Position numbers and translations under genes: made by a program | Notes under the pieces: generated by a model | The model's database searches: none | Told to the model about the DNA's origin: nothing | The model's input: the letters and a program-made list of their open reading frames with translations, nothing else | Part shown: positions 36,396 to 45,202 of the stretch, one piece after another | Layout of the letters: every line of letters starts with the position of its first letter | How positions within the stretch are numbered: position 1 is the first letter of the stretch | Assembly: GCA_026196875.1 (NCBI GenBank) | Contig: JAPHTP010000011.1 | Location: forward strand, 1 to 64,000 | DNA length: 64,000 nucleotides | Reading direction: 5' to 3' | From: Kangiellaceae bacterium | GTDB taxonomy: Bacteria; Pseudomonadota; Gammaproteobacteria; Enterobacterales; Kangiellaceae

Positions 36396-36567
36396 ATTGT
36401 TTTTTCTTTAAAAAAGAATAAGTTAGCCGCAAAGCATATAGATTGGTGATATGAGATATTAATAGGAAGTGTTTGAGAAACTGGGGTCGCGATGTTAGCC
36501 GCGACAGGATATAATCCCTGTACGTCATTGTTGGTCTCCTTGAGTGAGATTAACATTGACCAGCCTG

Positions 36568-36795
36568 CAACTGAGGGTTGCCGCCCTCGACCGTAGGTGG
36601 CCGCTAACCGAAAGGTTGGCGGTTTCTTAACTAAAACTCGTTGGCTTCCATAGCGCTAAAAAATAACTAAAAGAGCCGCGAGTCTGTTGAAACTTTTCCA
36701 ACCGCTAGCAACAAAAATCTTAACATAATTGAATGGGATTATGGAGGGATTTTTTTGTTTTTTGTGGGAAATTTTTTGGCTGGTTTTTTGATGTT
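36568..36795 (+). repeat. Structured repeat, copy 1, upstream of plsC
   Basis: Near-identical to 37766-38007. On the plus strand it folds as GAGGGT-TGCC-GCCCTC (36573-36588), then CCGCTAACC-GAAA-GGTTGGCGG (36601-36622, a 9-bp stem with a GNRA tetraloop). Next is a longer-range stem ACTCGTTGGC (36636-36645) with GCCGCGAGT (36675-36683). The unpaired loop differs from copy 2 while the stem is kept. Probably an RNA or a mobile element; strand assigned from the GNRA loop. Confidence 0.7.
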
Positions 36796-36964
36796 TTTTG
36801 TTTTGTATAATGAGTATAATGAGGGTCAGAGTGATCTTCCCCTTTGGTCCCTGCCCCTGCTTTCAGTTGATTCGTAAAGACAAAATCGCTCAGTTTGCTA
36901 TATACATTTGATAAGACATTTCCCATAATGTTCAACTATTCCTGCTGTTGTTGGCTAAAGTTCT

Positions 36965-37687
36965 ATGCTTGGATTTTTAAGACTTATATTTGTTTTCCCT
37001 TTATTTATTGTAATTTGTATTATTGGTACGCTAATTTCCCTGGTCCAACCATTTCATCGAAACAATACCTATATCGTCGCTCAGCTGTTTTCTAAGCTGG
37101 CGCGCTTAGTGGGTATCAAGTTAATCATTAGAGTACCTAAACATTTAACAGACTCCCCTAAAGTAATTATTGCTAACCATCAAAGTAATTATGATGTGAT
37201 CACGATTTCAGGTGGGGTAACCCCAGGGGTCGTTAGCGTTGGTAAGAAAAGTCTAAAATGGATTCCGTTGTTCGGGCAATTGTATTGGCTCAGCGGCAAT
37301 ATTTTCATTGATCGAAGCAATAAGTCTCGTGCGAAACAGACGATGACTGAATTGTTGGAGCGAATGAGAAAAAGCAACTTATCTATCTGGATGTTTCCCG
37401 AAGGGACGCGAAGCAAAGGCCGTGGTTTATTACCTTTCAAAATGGGCGCATTTCACATTGCTTTGCAAGCTAAAGTGCCACTACTTCCAATCGTTTTAAG
37501 CAGCTTGAACTCGTTCTCTATCAATCGCTGGGATAATGGCTATGCCATTATAGAAAACCTTGAACCTATTGAAACCGACAGTTTTGACGAAACAAAAGTG
37601 AAAGAATTAGCTAAAATTTCTCACATAAAGATGTTGGAAAAGATTAAGCAATTAGACGCTGAAGTTGCCGAGCTTAATCTTAAATGA
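36965..37687 (+). CDS. plsC: 1-acyl-sn-glycerol-3-phosphate acyltransferase
   Basis: A 240-aa membrane enzyme with an N-terminal helix (about 3-28), the catalytic HX4D motif as NHQSNYD (His72, Asp77) and the substrate-binding FPEGTRSKG (about 143-151). Length is as for PlsC, which makes phosphatidic acid from lysophosphatidic acid. No strong ribosome site in front of the ATG. It stands alone between two copies of a structured repeat, so it may be carried as a cassette; it could be an extra copy beside the housekeeping gene. Confidence 0.88.
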   Translation: MLGFLRLIFVFPLFIVICIIGTLISLVQPFHRNNTYIVAQLFSKLARLVGIKLIIRVPKHLTDSPKVIIANHQSNYDVITISGGVTPGVVSVGKKSLKWIPLFGQLYWLSGNIFIDRSNKSRAKQTMTELLERMRKSNLSIWMFPEGTRSKGRGLLPFKMGAFHIALQAKVPLLPIVLSSLNSFSINRWDNGYAIIENLEPIETDSFDETKVKELAKISHIKMLEKIKQLDAEVAELNLK

Positions 37688-37765
37688 AGGTGGTTGTAGG
37701 TTAGCTGTTTTTAGTCCGCCAACAATTAATCGGTCAAAAATTAATTGACTCTGATCCCAATTACT

Positions 37766-38007
37766 CAACTGAGGGTTGCCGCCCTCGACCGTAGGTGGCC
37801 GCTAACCGAAAGGTTGGCGGTTTCTTAACTAAAACTCGCTGGCATCCAAAGCTGCTAAAACGTATTTAAATCAACTTAATAACACCGCGAGTTTGTTGAA
37901 ACTTTTCCAACCGCTAGCAACAAAAGTCTTAACATAATTGAAAGGGATTATGGAGGGATTTTTTTGTTTTTTGTGGGGGGAGTTTTTGGCTGGATTTTTG
38001 ATGTTTA
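37766..38007 (+). repeat. Structured repeat, copy 2, downstream of plsC
   Basis: Second copy of the element at 36568. The tetraloop hairpin is identical (37799-37820). The long-range stem is ACTCGC (37834-37839) with GCGAGT (37887-37892), where a T-G pair of copy 1 has become C-G, with the same bulged T and GG/CC extension. The loop is longer and unrelated, arguing that structure is under selection. Confidence 0.7.
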
Positions 38008-38074
38008 AATTGCGTAGAAATGAAATAGATATCAATCGATTTTTCCTAACCGATGTTGATGCAAACTTCTCTAG

Positions 38075-38524
38075 TCACCCGCGAGAAATTATAGTTCTTT
38101 CACCTTTATCTACACCATGAATATCCGCAGGATAAAAACCTAAAGTAACGTGTAAATCCGAAGGAGGTAGTCCCAATCCCTCTCGAAAAGCTCGAATATC
38201 ATTTGAACTAGAAACAACATAGTATGCAATAGAGCCTTCTTTCTGTGTTGTACCTAATCCTAAAAATGTGATGTCATTAGTTTCAAACTCACAAATTTCC
38301 AGAGCTCTACCTTCAACTGATTCTAATTCAAAGGGGTTGATAATGGTGAGGTGATAAGAATCCCCATCCCGTTCCTTTCGAAAATGCTTTAAACGTTCTA
38401 TTTTTTCTGAGGGCTCAAATTGCTCGATCAGCGACAAAAAATATTCGATCTTAGTTACATCTATAACAATGCCGAAATATTCTAGACCATTGTTTTCTGT
38501 GAGTTTTTCAAGTTTATATGTCAT
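38075..38524 (-). CDS. 2H phosphoesterase-like protein
   Basis: A 149-aa protein with the two signature histidine motifs of the 2H superfamily, YHLTIINP (about 57) and DLHVTLGFYP (about 125), separated by about 65 residues as in the family. 2H enzymes hydrolyse 2',3'- or 2',5'-cyclic or linked nucleotides and RNA ends. The FYPADIHGVDKG tail resembles the Swiss-army-knife RNA-repair-like 2H group. Its start overlaps the stop of the membrane-protein gene by 4 bases, so they act as a pair. Confidence 0.7.
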   Translation of the reverse strand: MTYKLEKLTENNGLEYFGIVIDVTKIEYFLSLIEQFEPSEKIERLKHFRKERDGDSYHLTIINPFELESVEGRALEICEFETNDITFLGLGTTQKEGSIAYYVVSSSNDIRAFREGLGLPPSDLHVTLGFYPADIHGVDKGERTIISRG

Positions 38525-38991
38525 ATTAAATTAAGGGCAATAACAATAATTGAAATTAGTATTTGAAAAGCATACAACAACCAGTATTGCGGCATCAAAA
38601 GCAACCGACATATTTCCTTTTTCAGTTGTGTTGTTGCTGTTTTATTAACAGAGTACTTATATCTTCCTAAATCGTCTTTTCTAAGAAACAACTCTATTTC
38701 TTTAGATCTTCTGATAAATCTATTTTGGTAAATACGATAGACGCCCTCGTAAATCATCAAGAACAAACATATAAGCAATGGTACTACAAGCATAACCCAT
38801 TGATAATCTTCTACAATTTTCACTTTGTCTATCTTGTCGGCATTAACGAATAAATACACTATGGCACTACTCCAGGCTGCTACTCCCCAACCTTTTATGG
38901 AAAATCCATTGGAGTCATATCTAATAATTTCAGACTGTATGGTCTCGAGTTCTAATTTTATTTGATCATTAACGTCCATATTCGCCCCCAA
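38521..38991 (-). CDS. Three-helix membrane protein paired with the 2H enzyme
   Basis: A 156-aa protein with helices at about 33-50, 68-90 and 137-156 and a basic cytoplasmic loop. Not assignable to a named family. The coupling to a 2H nucleotide/RNA phosphoesterase, and the position at the head of a defence island, suggest a membrane effector controlled by a nucleotide or RNA signal; this is inference. Confidence 0.6.
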   Translation of the reverse strand: MGANMDVNDQIKLELETIQSEIIRYDSNGFSIKGWGVAAWSSAIVYLFVNADKIDKVKIVEDYQWVMLVVPLLICLFLMIYEGVYRIYQNRFIRRSKEIELFLRKDDLGRYKYSVNKTATTQLKKEICRLLLMPQYWLLYAFQILISIIVIALNLI

Positions 38992-39343
38992 ATTTAGTAA
39001 GCTAATACTTTCAATTCACCAAGCCAAAACTTATCATAACTATTTTTTAACTCTTATGAATAACTTAAAATATAACACAGATAATGTTCATCTAATTCTT
39101 CTTTCGAAAGAACGTCACGATTTATCTTGTCAGCACAAGAAGTGCTACCTCTTAACTTTTTGACACCTTTAGTTTCTTAGTTTCTTATGTAACCATGTCT
39201 TTTTCCGACAACAGTATGCTCTCACAACTAACCTATTTTCATTGATTACCATGGCTAGAATTATTGTCAGAATAACTAATTAACTCTAGCACCAATTACT
39301 TCATTCGACTTTTTATAAATAGATCTAACTTCCACTAGGATGA
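38992..39343. other. 352-base gap, nothing recognised
   Basis: AT-rich sequence between two minus-strand modules. It must hold the promoter of the 38991 gene; no structured element or frame found. Confidence 0.4.
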
Positions 39344-40045
39344 CTAACTTGGTAACTTTCCTAACCTCTTGGCAACATCAATCCAAGCATCCACTTTGTC
39401 GAAAAATCCTAAAATTGATAAATAAGAATACAAGCCCAGCAAACTGAACCAAATAGCTAGTAGGCAAATAGCAACTATATATTTTCGCTCCTTAATCTTC
39501 TTTATTTTTTCAAAGTCAACTAACTTTGTCATAAGTAAGAAACTAAGAAAAGGCATACCAAAGGCTATGCTACTTGCACTTAAAACAAAAACGCCCCCAC
39601 TCTTACCATTAATAATAATCCAAGTAGAAAACCCGAGAAAAAAGAAAAATATTAGAAGTAAATATTTGTGGACACCATTTAAAACTGATTTTAGTGGCGA
39701 AAGAAACTTAAAGTGATGTTCTTTTACTCGATCATCAATCAATATAAAGAACAACAATGTATATGTACCAACCCAAACAATTGAGGATAGAAGAAACTTA
39801 TCTATCAACATCCCTTCCAGGTCAGTGATCTCTTTCATTGGCTTCTCAATAAAAAGAACTCTAAATAGACTGTCAAACTCAAACGCAGAATAGGCATGCG
39901 CTGTTATAAAACCGATAAATAAGATAGTAAACGCTGTTAACCAGTAGATTAGAGTCTTCCTGAGTTTTACCCAGAATACAATAGTCCTAGCGATATTCTC
40001 CAAAATCATAATTTTGTCAGAATCTATTAAGTTAATACCTTTCAT
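39344..40045 (-). CDS. Multi-pass membrane protein beside the helicase
   Basis: A 233-aa protein with about six helices (roughly 31-50, 85-105, 123-145, 150-172, 188-210). Family not recognised. It starts 41 bases after the helicase-nuclease stop codon, in the same direction, so it is probably the second gene of that unit and may be its membrane effector. Confidence 0.6.
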   Translation of the reverse strand: MKGINLIDSDKIMILENIARTIVFWVKLRKTLIYWLTAFTILFIGFITAHAYSAFEFDSLFRVLFIEKPMKEITDLEGMLIDKFLLSSIVWVGTYTLLFFILIDDRVKEHHFKFLSPLKSVLNGVHKYLLLIFFFFLGFSTWIIINGKSGGVFVLSASSIAFGMPFLSFLLMTKLVDFEKIKKIKERKYIVAICLLAIWFSLLGLYSYLSILGFFDKVDAWIDVAKRLGKLPS

Positions 40046-40086
40046 TGTTTTACACGAAGTCCTTTAATGATTTACTTTTTTGCAGT

Positions 40087-42837
40087 TTAACTTGTTTTCT
40101 TTATTTCTCTTAAACATTCCTCTAGCTTTTCTTTTTCCCCGCTCCCTATTGTTGAAAACCTCACCAATGGTATGCCTAACTTCTTCATAATACTATTCTT
40201 CAATTTATCTCTCTCCTTTTGCTTAGCATTCTTTTCATGATATTTGTAACCATCAACTTCAATAGCGAGTACAGGAAGACGATCAAACTTATTAAATAGT
40301 AAGAAATCAATATGACTCTTATGGTGACTGGCAAATTGTATCTCTCGTTGTGTTAAACTCACATTATCCTTAAGCAGAATTGATAACATGTAGTCTCTTT
40401 CATAAGATAAAAAGTCATACTCACTCATAGTAAGAAACTCATCCAATAGCGTAGCCATTAAGTCTTCAGACAAGTACTTTGATTTTCGCTTAACTTTCTT
40501 TCTAAATGGTTCGAGAGATTCAGAATAACTTTCGTAAAGGCAGTCAAAAATTGATACCGTTTTTGATTCAAAAATAGCATTATCAAGGGACTGGTATTCT
40601 ACATGGCGAATAAGGTCACCTATATTCGTCCCATGAGTTTTAAATATTTCTTGAGAAGAGACAACAATAAACTGCTTCTTTGCCCGGGACACTGCGACAT
40701 TGATTAGGTTCGGATTATCGTTAAATCTAGTAATCCTATTCAAAGTGGTTAAAAGAATAATTAAGTCTTTTTCCCTACCTTGAAATTTATAGATCGTATC
40801 TGCATCAATACCACTGCTTTCAAATCTTGACTGGGCTCTATCTGCTTGCTTTCGATACGGCGAAATGGTTCCGATCTCTTCCCGCTCGTATAACTCAAGT
40901 TCTATCGGTAATATTTCATTCTCGGTAACGTCAAGCTCTCTCTCATTAATATATCCATCACCACTAGATGGCCTTCGCGCATGATTGCCTTTTACAGTCT
41001 TATAAATTTTGAAAGCATCGTTCACACCTTCGGTCATAACAACAAGCTCACCGCCGTAATACTTTTGATTACAGAAATCGATTATTCGGGGATGACATCG
41101 ATAATGTTCTTTAAGTAGAACTTTAGGCAAACGATCCGCGAAAATAGTAAGCACTGAAGAGAGCAAACTCTCATGGATATAGCTATATCCAGGTTGGATA
41201 TCGAAATCGCTATCGATAGACTTATTCTCTTTGACAATTTTTTTATCCGCAATATGAGTAAGTTGCTTTAAATCCCCTACGACAACGATGTTCTTGGCAC
41301 ATGCCATAGATAAGAACCCAGTAATCAAATCAACCTGAGAAGCTTCATCAACTATCAGATAATCAAATAGTTCGGTATCACTCTTATTGTTTATAATTGA
41401 ATCAGTAGTACTTAAAACAACCGGATATCGTTTGATAAACTCCTCAAACTTCCTTTTATAGTTTTTCTCATCAAACTCATCTCCCTGCTTCTTTTCATAG
41501 TACCTTCCCAAGTAATCTTTAAAGATCTTCAGAGAGCATTCCCTGATCTCTTCCAATAACTCATCAAATGCCTTTTCCTTCAATAATAGAGAAAGTTTCT
41601 CCTTTGACTCTTGAAGCTCCGCTTCTTTTTTATCATAGAACTCCATCACAATTCGTTTAATTGCCTCTATTTTGGATCTCTCTAAGTCTGAATACTTGTA
41701 TATTCCAAACTTAAATAGCCAACGAAACTTAGTAATAATTGGGACTTTGTTGCTTTTGGAGTAGTAGTAAAAATCTGAAAGGAAGTCCAATAGGTTTGGT
41801 GATGACCATTTGTTAAAAATAGAACAACCATTTAAATTGATTGGTTGGACATTAAAGTTTCGTAAGTAATATTTTTTCTCGACTCTCAGCCGATTAAGTT
41901 TTTCTGTTATCAGTGCTAGTTGGTTTTGAGCTTCCAGCAACTCTGTTATTTCTTTATTTAAGTCATACAATCGCACTCTTAAGTAAGTTAACAGCTTTTT
42001 TTCTAACACCCAGTTTTTTAGCGGTGGAATACTCTTTCTTTCCGAGAAAAACTCTTGTTGATTACTTCCACTCCCTAAAAGCGCAGCAATAAATTCAATA
42101 TTCAGCCCTTCTAGTTTTTCAAAAACATTACTGACAGCAGAATTATTACCAGCAACAACAGCTACAGACTCCTCCCGCATAATGATATTGGCAATTACAT
42201 TGAGGATAGTTTGCGTTTTGCCGGTTCCTGGAGGCCCTTGAATTACACTTGCCTGATTGAAGAGCGCATTGATTACCGCCTGCCTTTGAGAGAGATTTAT
42301 CCCAAATGGAAAAATCGGAGTCATCGAATTGTTCGACCTTTTACTCGGTTTGATTCCATTGATAAAATGGTTTAAAAATGAATCTCTTTGAATAACTTTG
42401 AGGTTTCTTTCAAAATAAAGGCCCAAGTGAAAAGACGAACCTTTTAGAATAGAGACTAATGCTCCATAGTAATCAATCAGTTTTCTAGTTGAATGGTCGT
42501 TAGCAATATTCTCAGTAATGACAACATCCTTTAACTTTAATAGCTTTTTTATTCTTGGCGTAAATAAGCAAATGTATTGTTCAAAAATTACGGCAGACTC
42601 CCACTGAGTGGAGCCATCGTCTTTTTTCTTTACTATGAACTTATCTAGATCGAGGGGGTTAGGTCGGGTAAAGGCTTTTATCTTGTCGTTGCCATAGGTA
42701 TAGGTAGTATCATTTCCATTAAACTTTATTTCAGTCTTGTCTTCACCTTCTAGATATTTGCATATCTTGGCTGTGCTATCTTTCCAGCTGTCCTCATTTT
42801 TATTATAAACAAGTATTAGGTATGATTTTTCATCCAT
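40087..42837 (-). CDS. Upf1-like SF1 helicase fused to a PD-(D/E)XK-type nuclease
   Basis: A 916-aa protein. The N-terminal 180 residues are unassigned. SF1 helicase motifs follow: NLSQRQAVINAL (Q motif), GPPGTGKT (Walker A, 201-208), VAGNNSAVSNV, DYLIVDEASQ (Walker B), VVVGDLKQL, EHYRCHP, IGTISPYRKQ, IYKFQGREKDLI and NVAVSRAKKQF. A charged insert lies between motifs Ia and II. The C-terminal domain (about 810-916) has HIDFLLFN and VLAIEVDGYKYHE, the DUF2726/Vsr-like nuclease core. The DEAS box and order match the Upf1/Dna2 group. Helicase-nuclease fusions of this kind are common phage-defence proteins. Confidence 0.82.
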   Translation of the reverse strand: MDEKSYLILVYNKNEDSWKDSTAKICKYLEGEDKTEIKFNGNDTTYTYGNDKIKAFTRPNPLDLDKFIVKKKDDGSTQWESAVIFEQYICLFTPRIKKLLKLKDVVITENIANDHSTRKLIDYYGALVSILKGSSFHLGLYFERNLKVIQRDSFLNHFINGIKPSKRSNNSMTPIFPFGINLSQRQAVINALFNQASVIQGPPGTGKTQTILNVIANIIMREESVAVVAGNNSAVSNVFEKLEGLNIEFIAALLGSGSNQQEFFSERKSIPPLKNWVLEKKLLTYLRVRLYDLNKEITELLEAQNQLALITEKLNRLRVEKKYYLRNFNVQPINLNGCSIFNKWSSPNLLDFLSDFYYYSKSNKVPIITKFRWLFKFGIYKYSDLERSKIEAIKRIVMEFYDKKEAELQESKEKLSLLLKEKAFDELLEEIRECSLKIFKDYLGRYYEKKQGDEFDEKNYKRKFEEFIKRYPVVLSTTDSIINNKSDTELFDYLIVDEASQVDLITGFLSMACAKNIVVVGDLKQLTHIADKKIVKENKSIDSDFDIQPGYSYIHESLLSSVLTIFADRLPKVLLKEHYRCHPRIIDFCNQKYYGGELVVMTEGVNDAFKIYKTVKGNHARRPSSGDGYINERELDVTENEILPIELELYEREEIGTISPYRKQADRAQSRFESSGIDADTIYKFQGREKDLIILLTTLNRITRFNDNPNLINVAVSRAKKQFIVVSSQEIFKTHGTNIGDLIRHVEYQSLDNAIFESKTVSIFDCLYESYSESLEPFRKKVKRKSKYLSEDLMATLLDEFLTMSEYDFLSYERDYMLSILLKDNVSLTQREIQFASHHKSHIDFLLFNKFDRLPVLAIEVDGYKYHEKNAKQKERDKLKNSIMKKLGIPLVRFSTIGSGEKEKLEECLREIKKTS

Positions 42838-43087
42838 TGTAATTCCGTTTACTTAGCTCACTCAAAAAGTGAAGCTCATTTGTTTCAATAATCAATAGAG
42901 CCAGAAATATTCATCAGAGATTTTTAAGCTAGAACCTGTTACTCATAACTCGACTAAAAGCAGACATTAATTCAAGCTATCTGATGGTCTTGAACATGGG
43001 CCAAATTCAAATCACATTAATCTTTTGTAAGTCATTAATCAAAACTTTGTGAAAGATTTCTTAATTGTGGTTGCCCGGGATTATTTA

Positions 43088-44425
43088 CTAATATTTGAAA
43101 TCCTTAACATCGACAAGCAAGTCTTTAACTTGCTTTCCTATACGCTTTTTAAACTCAAACTCAATCTCTTCGTCTTGATAGCGACTAAGATCAAGACCAA
43201 AGTAGTCAACCAGTACTCCTTTCTGTTTTTCAATATCATACTCATCGAAATTAGGTATGTAATTAGTTTCGTAACGTCTGTGAGTAAGCTCTTTAAACGC
43301 TCGAACAAAACGCTTAGGCTGAATTCTTACTCCAAAACGCTTAATGAGTTTTTTGGTATAGTGATCTAGCGAGTGAAGCAAGGATTCATCATTGATCTCA
43401 GAGAAAAAAAATAGCCAACCTTTGCTTTTATTTTCATACACACACCCCGTAATTCGAAGATTCAACCTCCAAAGTAAGAATCCTTCATTTTTTTTCTTAG
43501 AATATTTGTGGCTGGTAAATATATTCACCAATGATTCTTTAAGTTTTTCCACAGTACCTTGTCTAGCTGAAACAACTCTGTTATCAAATTGGTAACCAAG
43601 GTAGTCGAAGCTGCCTTGCATTGGTCCAATGCTCGATTTTTCAGGTACATTTATAGGATCATGAATGTCCAGCCCAATTTTACCGAAGCGTTTAATAACA
43701 TTCTTTGCTATTGTATGAGCTTGTTCGAGTTTACAAAATATCAAAACATCGTCAACATATCGATAATAAGCAATGTCAGTATTTGCCTTTAAGTACTTAT
43801 CAATATTGATTAAATAGATAGCGGCCATTATGTTAGATATTGCTAGACCTTGAGGAACCCCTTTTTCAGAGGGAAGGTCACTACTTCTGGATATGGCTAC
43901 CGTTGGAGACTTTATAGCTGAAAAGATTACATCTAGAATGTCTGAATCTTTAATCCGTTTGCGTAGACGAGAGGCCATCTCTTCATGCTTTATCGAAGGA
44001 TAAAAATTGGAAACATCTAACTTTACACAGCCTGTGTATTTTCCTGAAAAAACATCATTTTTAACTCGCTTAATAACATCCTGCGGCAACTCGATCACTA
44101 AACTACTCTGGAAGCGTTCTGTCAAAAAGTCGCACATAGCTCTCATAGCAATTCGATCTCGAATGGTCGGGATAGAAATTTCTCGAGGTATCTTGTTACG
44201 CCCCTTACTTACTAGCTTCAATTTATATTTTGTGAAGTTATAAGTGCCAGACTTAATCTTCCTAGAAAGAATTTCTGTTTGCTCATCCAGCTGAGAACGA
44301 AATGCGTATTGATCAAGGTTATCTATGCCTGTTGCTCCCGAATAGGAAACATGCTCAATAAATATTCGCTTAAGGTTATCTTCAGAAAAATGATTATTAA
44401 AGGAAGCTTTAACTTTCATAGCCAA
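43088..44425 (-). CDS. Defence-type reverse transcriptase (UG/DRT-like)
   Basis: A 445-aa reverse transcriptase: motif A KLDVSNFYPSI (Asp137), motif B GVPQGLAISN (189-198), catalytic YVDD (223-226) and motif E FDYLGYQF. It has no maturase or endonuclease domain, so it is not a group II intron protein, and it is longer than a retron RT, with a helical C-terminal extension (about 270-445). Its ATG overlaps the SLATT gene by 10 bases. RT next to SLATT is known from the unknown-group/defence RTs; by my recollection one numbered type (DRT10) has this pairing and an associated ncRNA. Expected role: make cDNA from a non-coding template and control the membrane effector. Confidence 0.85.
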   Translation of the reverse strand: MAMKVKASFNNHFSEDNLKRIFIEHVSYSGATGIDNLDQYAFRSQLDEQTEILSRKIKSGTYNFTKYKLKLVSKGRNKIPREISIPTIRDRIAMRAMCDFLTERFQSSLVIELPQDVIKRVKNDVFSGKYTGCVKLDVSNFYPSIKHEEMASRLRKRIKDSDILDVIFSAIKSPTVAISRSSDLPSEKGVPQGLAISNIMAAIYLINIDKYLKANTDIAYYRYVDDVLIFCKLEQAHTIAKNVIKRFGKIGLDIHDPINVPEKSSIGPMQGSFDYLGYQFDNRVVSARQGTVEKLKESLVNIFTSHKYSKKKNEGFLLWRLNLRITGCVYENKSKGWLFFFSEINDESLLHSLDHYTKKLIKRFGVRIQPKRFVRAFKELTHRRYETNYIPNFDEYDIEKQKGVLVDYFGLDLSRYQDEEIEFEFKKRIGKQVKDLLVDVKDFKY

Positions 44426-45012
44426 TGCTCCAAGACATAAAACATTGACATAGGCAATGCATATAGTAAAGTAAATATTGTGTAGCGTCTAAAAGCCCAA
44501 AAGACAATACTCAACCAATGATACCAGGTTGGTCGCCTATCCATTCCTTCCTTTAGTTTAGTTTTTTTCTCAATCTCACCAATACAAGTAACGTACTCAA
44601 TGCAGAGGGCCTGATAATAATCATAGTCCGTATGATTTTCACATAAGCTTAGGACTTGATCATAATTTTCTGCTAAGGCAGCGACATTAGCATTTTCTTG
44701 CTTCGCCTTTTGATACAGTGTATTGATTGCTTCATAGCTTTCTTTTACTAAAGCTGCTCGCTCTTTAAAAGAAAGGCCACTAATAAAACCTGACATACAG
44801 AGGATCAAAACAGAAAAAACAACCCAAGTAATACCAATAATCTCGCCGGTGTTTCCTGTTTGTGCAAACTTTAAATAGTAAACTGAAGCTGCTACTCCAC
44901 AAAATGAAAACCAGAGGAGTAGGAGTTGAGAATGAAAAGCGTTTGCCAACAATCGCTTTTCCGTTTGAATTCTGGCTTTTCTAGTCCACCAAATATTATC
45001 GGAAAATGCCAT
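44416..45012 (-). CDS. SLATT-domain two-helix membrane effector
   Basis: A 198-aa protein with IWWTRKARIQTEKRLLANAF at the start, a transmembrane pair (about 29-47 and 57-79), a helical cytoplasmic core (SFKERAALVKESYEAINTL) and a C-terminal hydrophobic segment (about 166-195). This is the SLATT layout; Burroughs and co-workers noted a SLATT family linked to reverse transcriptases. SLATT proteins are predicted pore-forming suicide effectors. AAGGA sits 8 bases before the ATG; the structured leader ends 18 bases upstream. Confidence 0.75.
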   Translation of the reverse strand: MAFSDNIWWTRKARIQTEKRLLANAFHSQLLLLWFSFCGVAASVYYLKFAQTGNTGEIIGITWVVFSVLILCMSGFISGLSFKERAALVKESYEAINTLYQKAKQENANVAALAENYDQVLSLCENHTDYDYYQALCIEYVTCIGEIEKKTKLKEGMDRRPTWYHWLSIVFWAFRRYTIFTLLYALPMSMFYVLEHWL

Positions 45013-45027
45013 ATTTATTCCTTATTA

Positions 45028-45170
45028 GGGTATCCCCGAGTGTCTTTGTGTTTACATAGAGTTAACACCCCGAACGGGGCAAGTCATCTAGATGACTAAG
45101 AGACAAGCTCTTCAATATTAGTTGCACTCACAGGTGAGTGGCCAGCCTAAGCTGACACACCCGGGGACAA
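45028..45170 (-). ncRNA. Highly structured leader RNA of the RT-SLATT operon
   Basis: Read 5' to 3' on the minus strand. An outer helix joins 45154-45168 to 45030-45044 (GTCCCCG and GTGTC with CGGGGATAC and GACAC). It encloses five hairpins (plus coordinates): CAGC-CTAA-GCTG (45143-45154), CACTCAC-GTGAGTG (45125-45140), AAGAG-CTCTT (45098-45112), AGTCATCT-AGATGACT (45082-45097) and CCCCG-AA-CGGGG (45068-45079). A sequence this dense in helices, directly before an RT operon, is the expected place and form of the RT's template or scaffold RNA. Ends are estimated from the outer helix. Confidence 0.7.
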
Positions 45171-45172
45171 AA

Positions 45173-45202
45173 CTATTAATTTTCTTTTAACTTCAAGTTA
45201 AA
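45173..45202 (-). promoter_or_regulatory. Candidate promoter/operator of the ncRNA-SLATT-RT operon
   Basis: On the minus strand TTTAAC (45202-45197) and TAATAG (45178-45173), 18 bases apart, would start RNA near 45166-45168, exactly at the outer helix of the ncRNA. A 17-base palindrome TTTAACTT-C-AAGTTAAA (45186-45202) overlaps the -35 and could bind a repressor. Confidence 0.4.

Noticed and set aside
36203-36421. 72-aa plus-strand gene
   Set aside because: No ribosome site, and it runs through a 14-bp inverted-repeat element; no recognisable product.
36568-36795. tRNA or group II intron domain V in the plsC-flanking repeat
   Set aside because: No cloverleaf, T-loop or domain V signature; only hairpins with a GNRA loop.
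43088-44425. Group II intron or retron for the reverse transcriptase
   Set aside because: No maturase/endonuclease domain or intron domain V/VI nearby, and the protein is longer than retron RTs with a SLATT partner.
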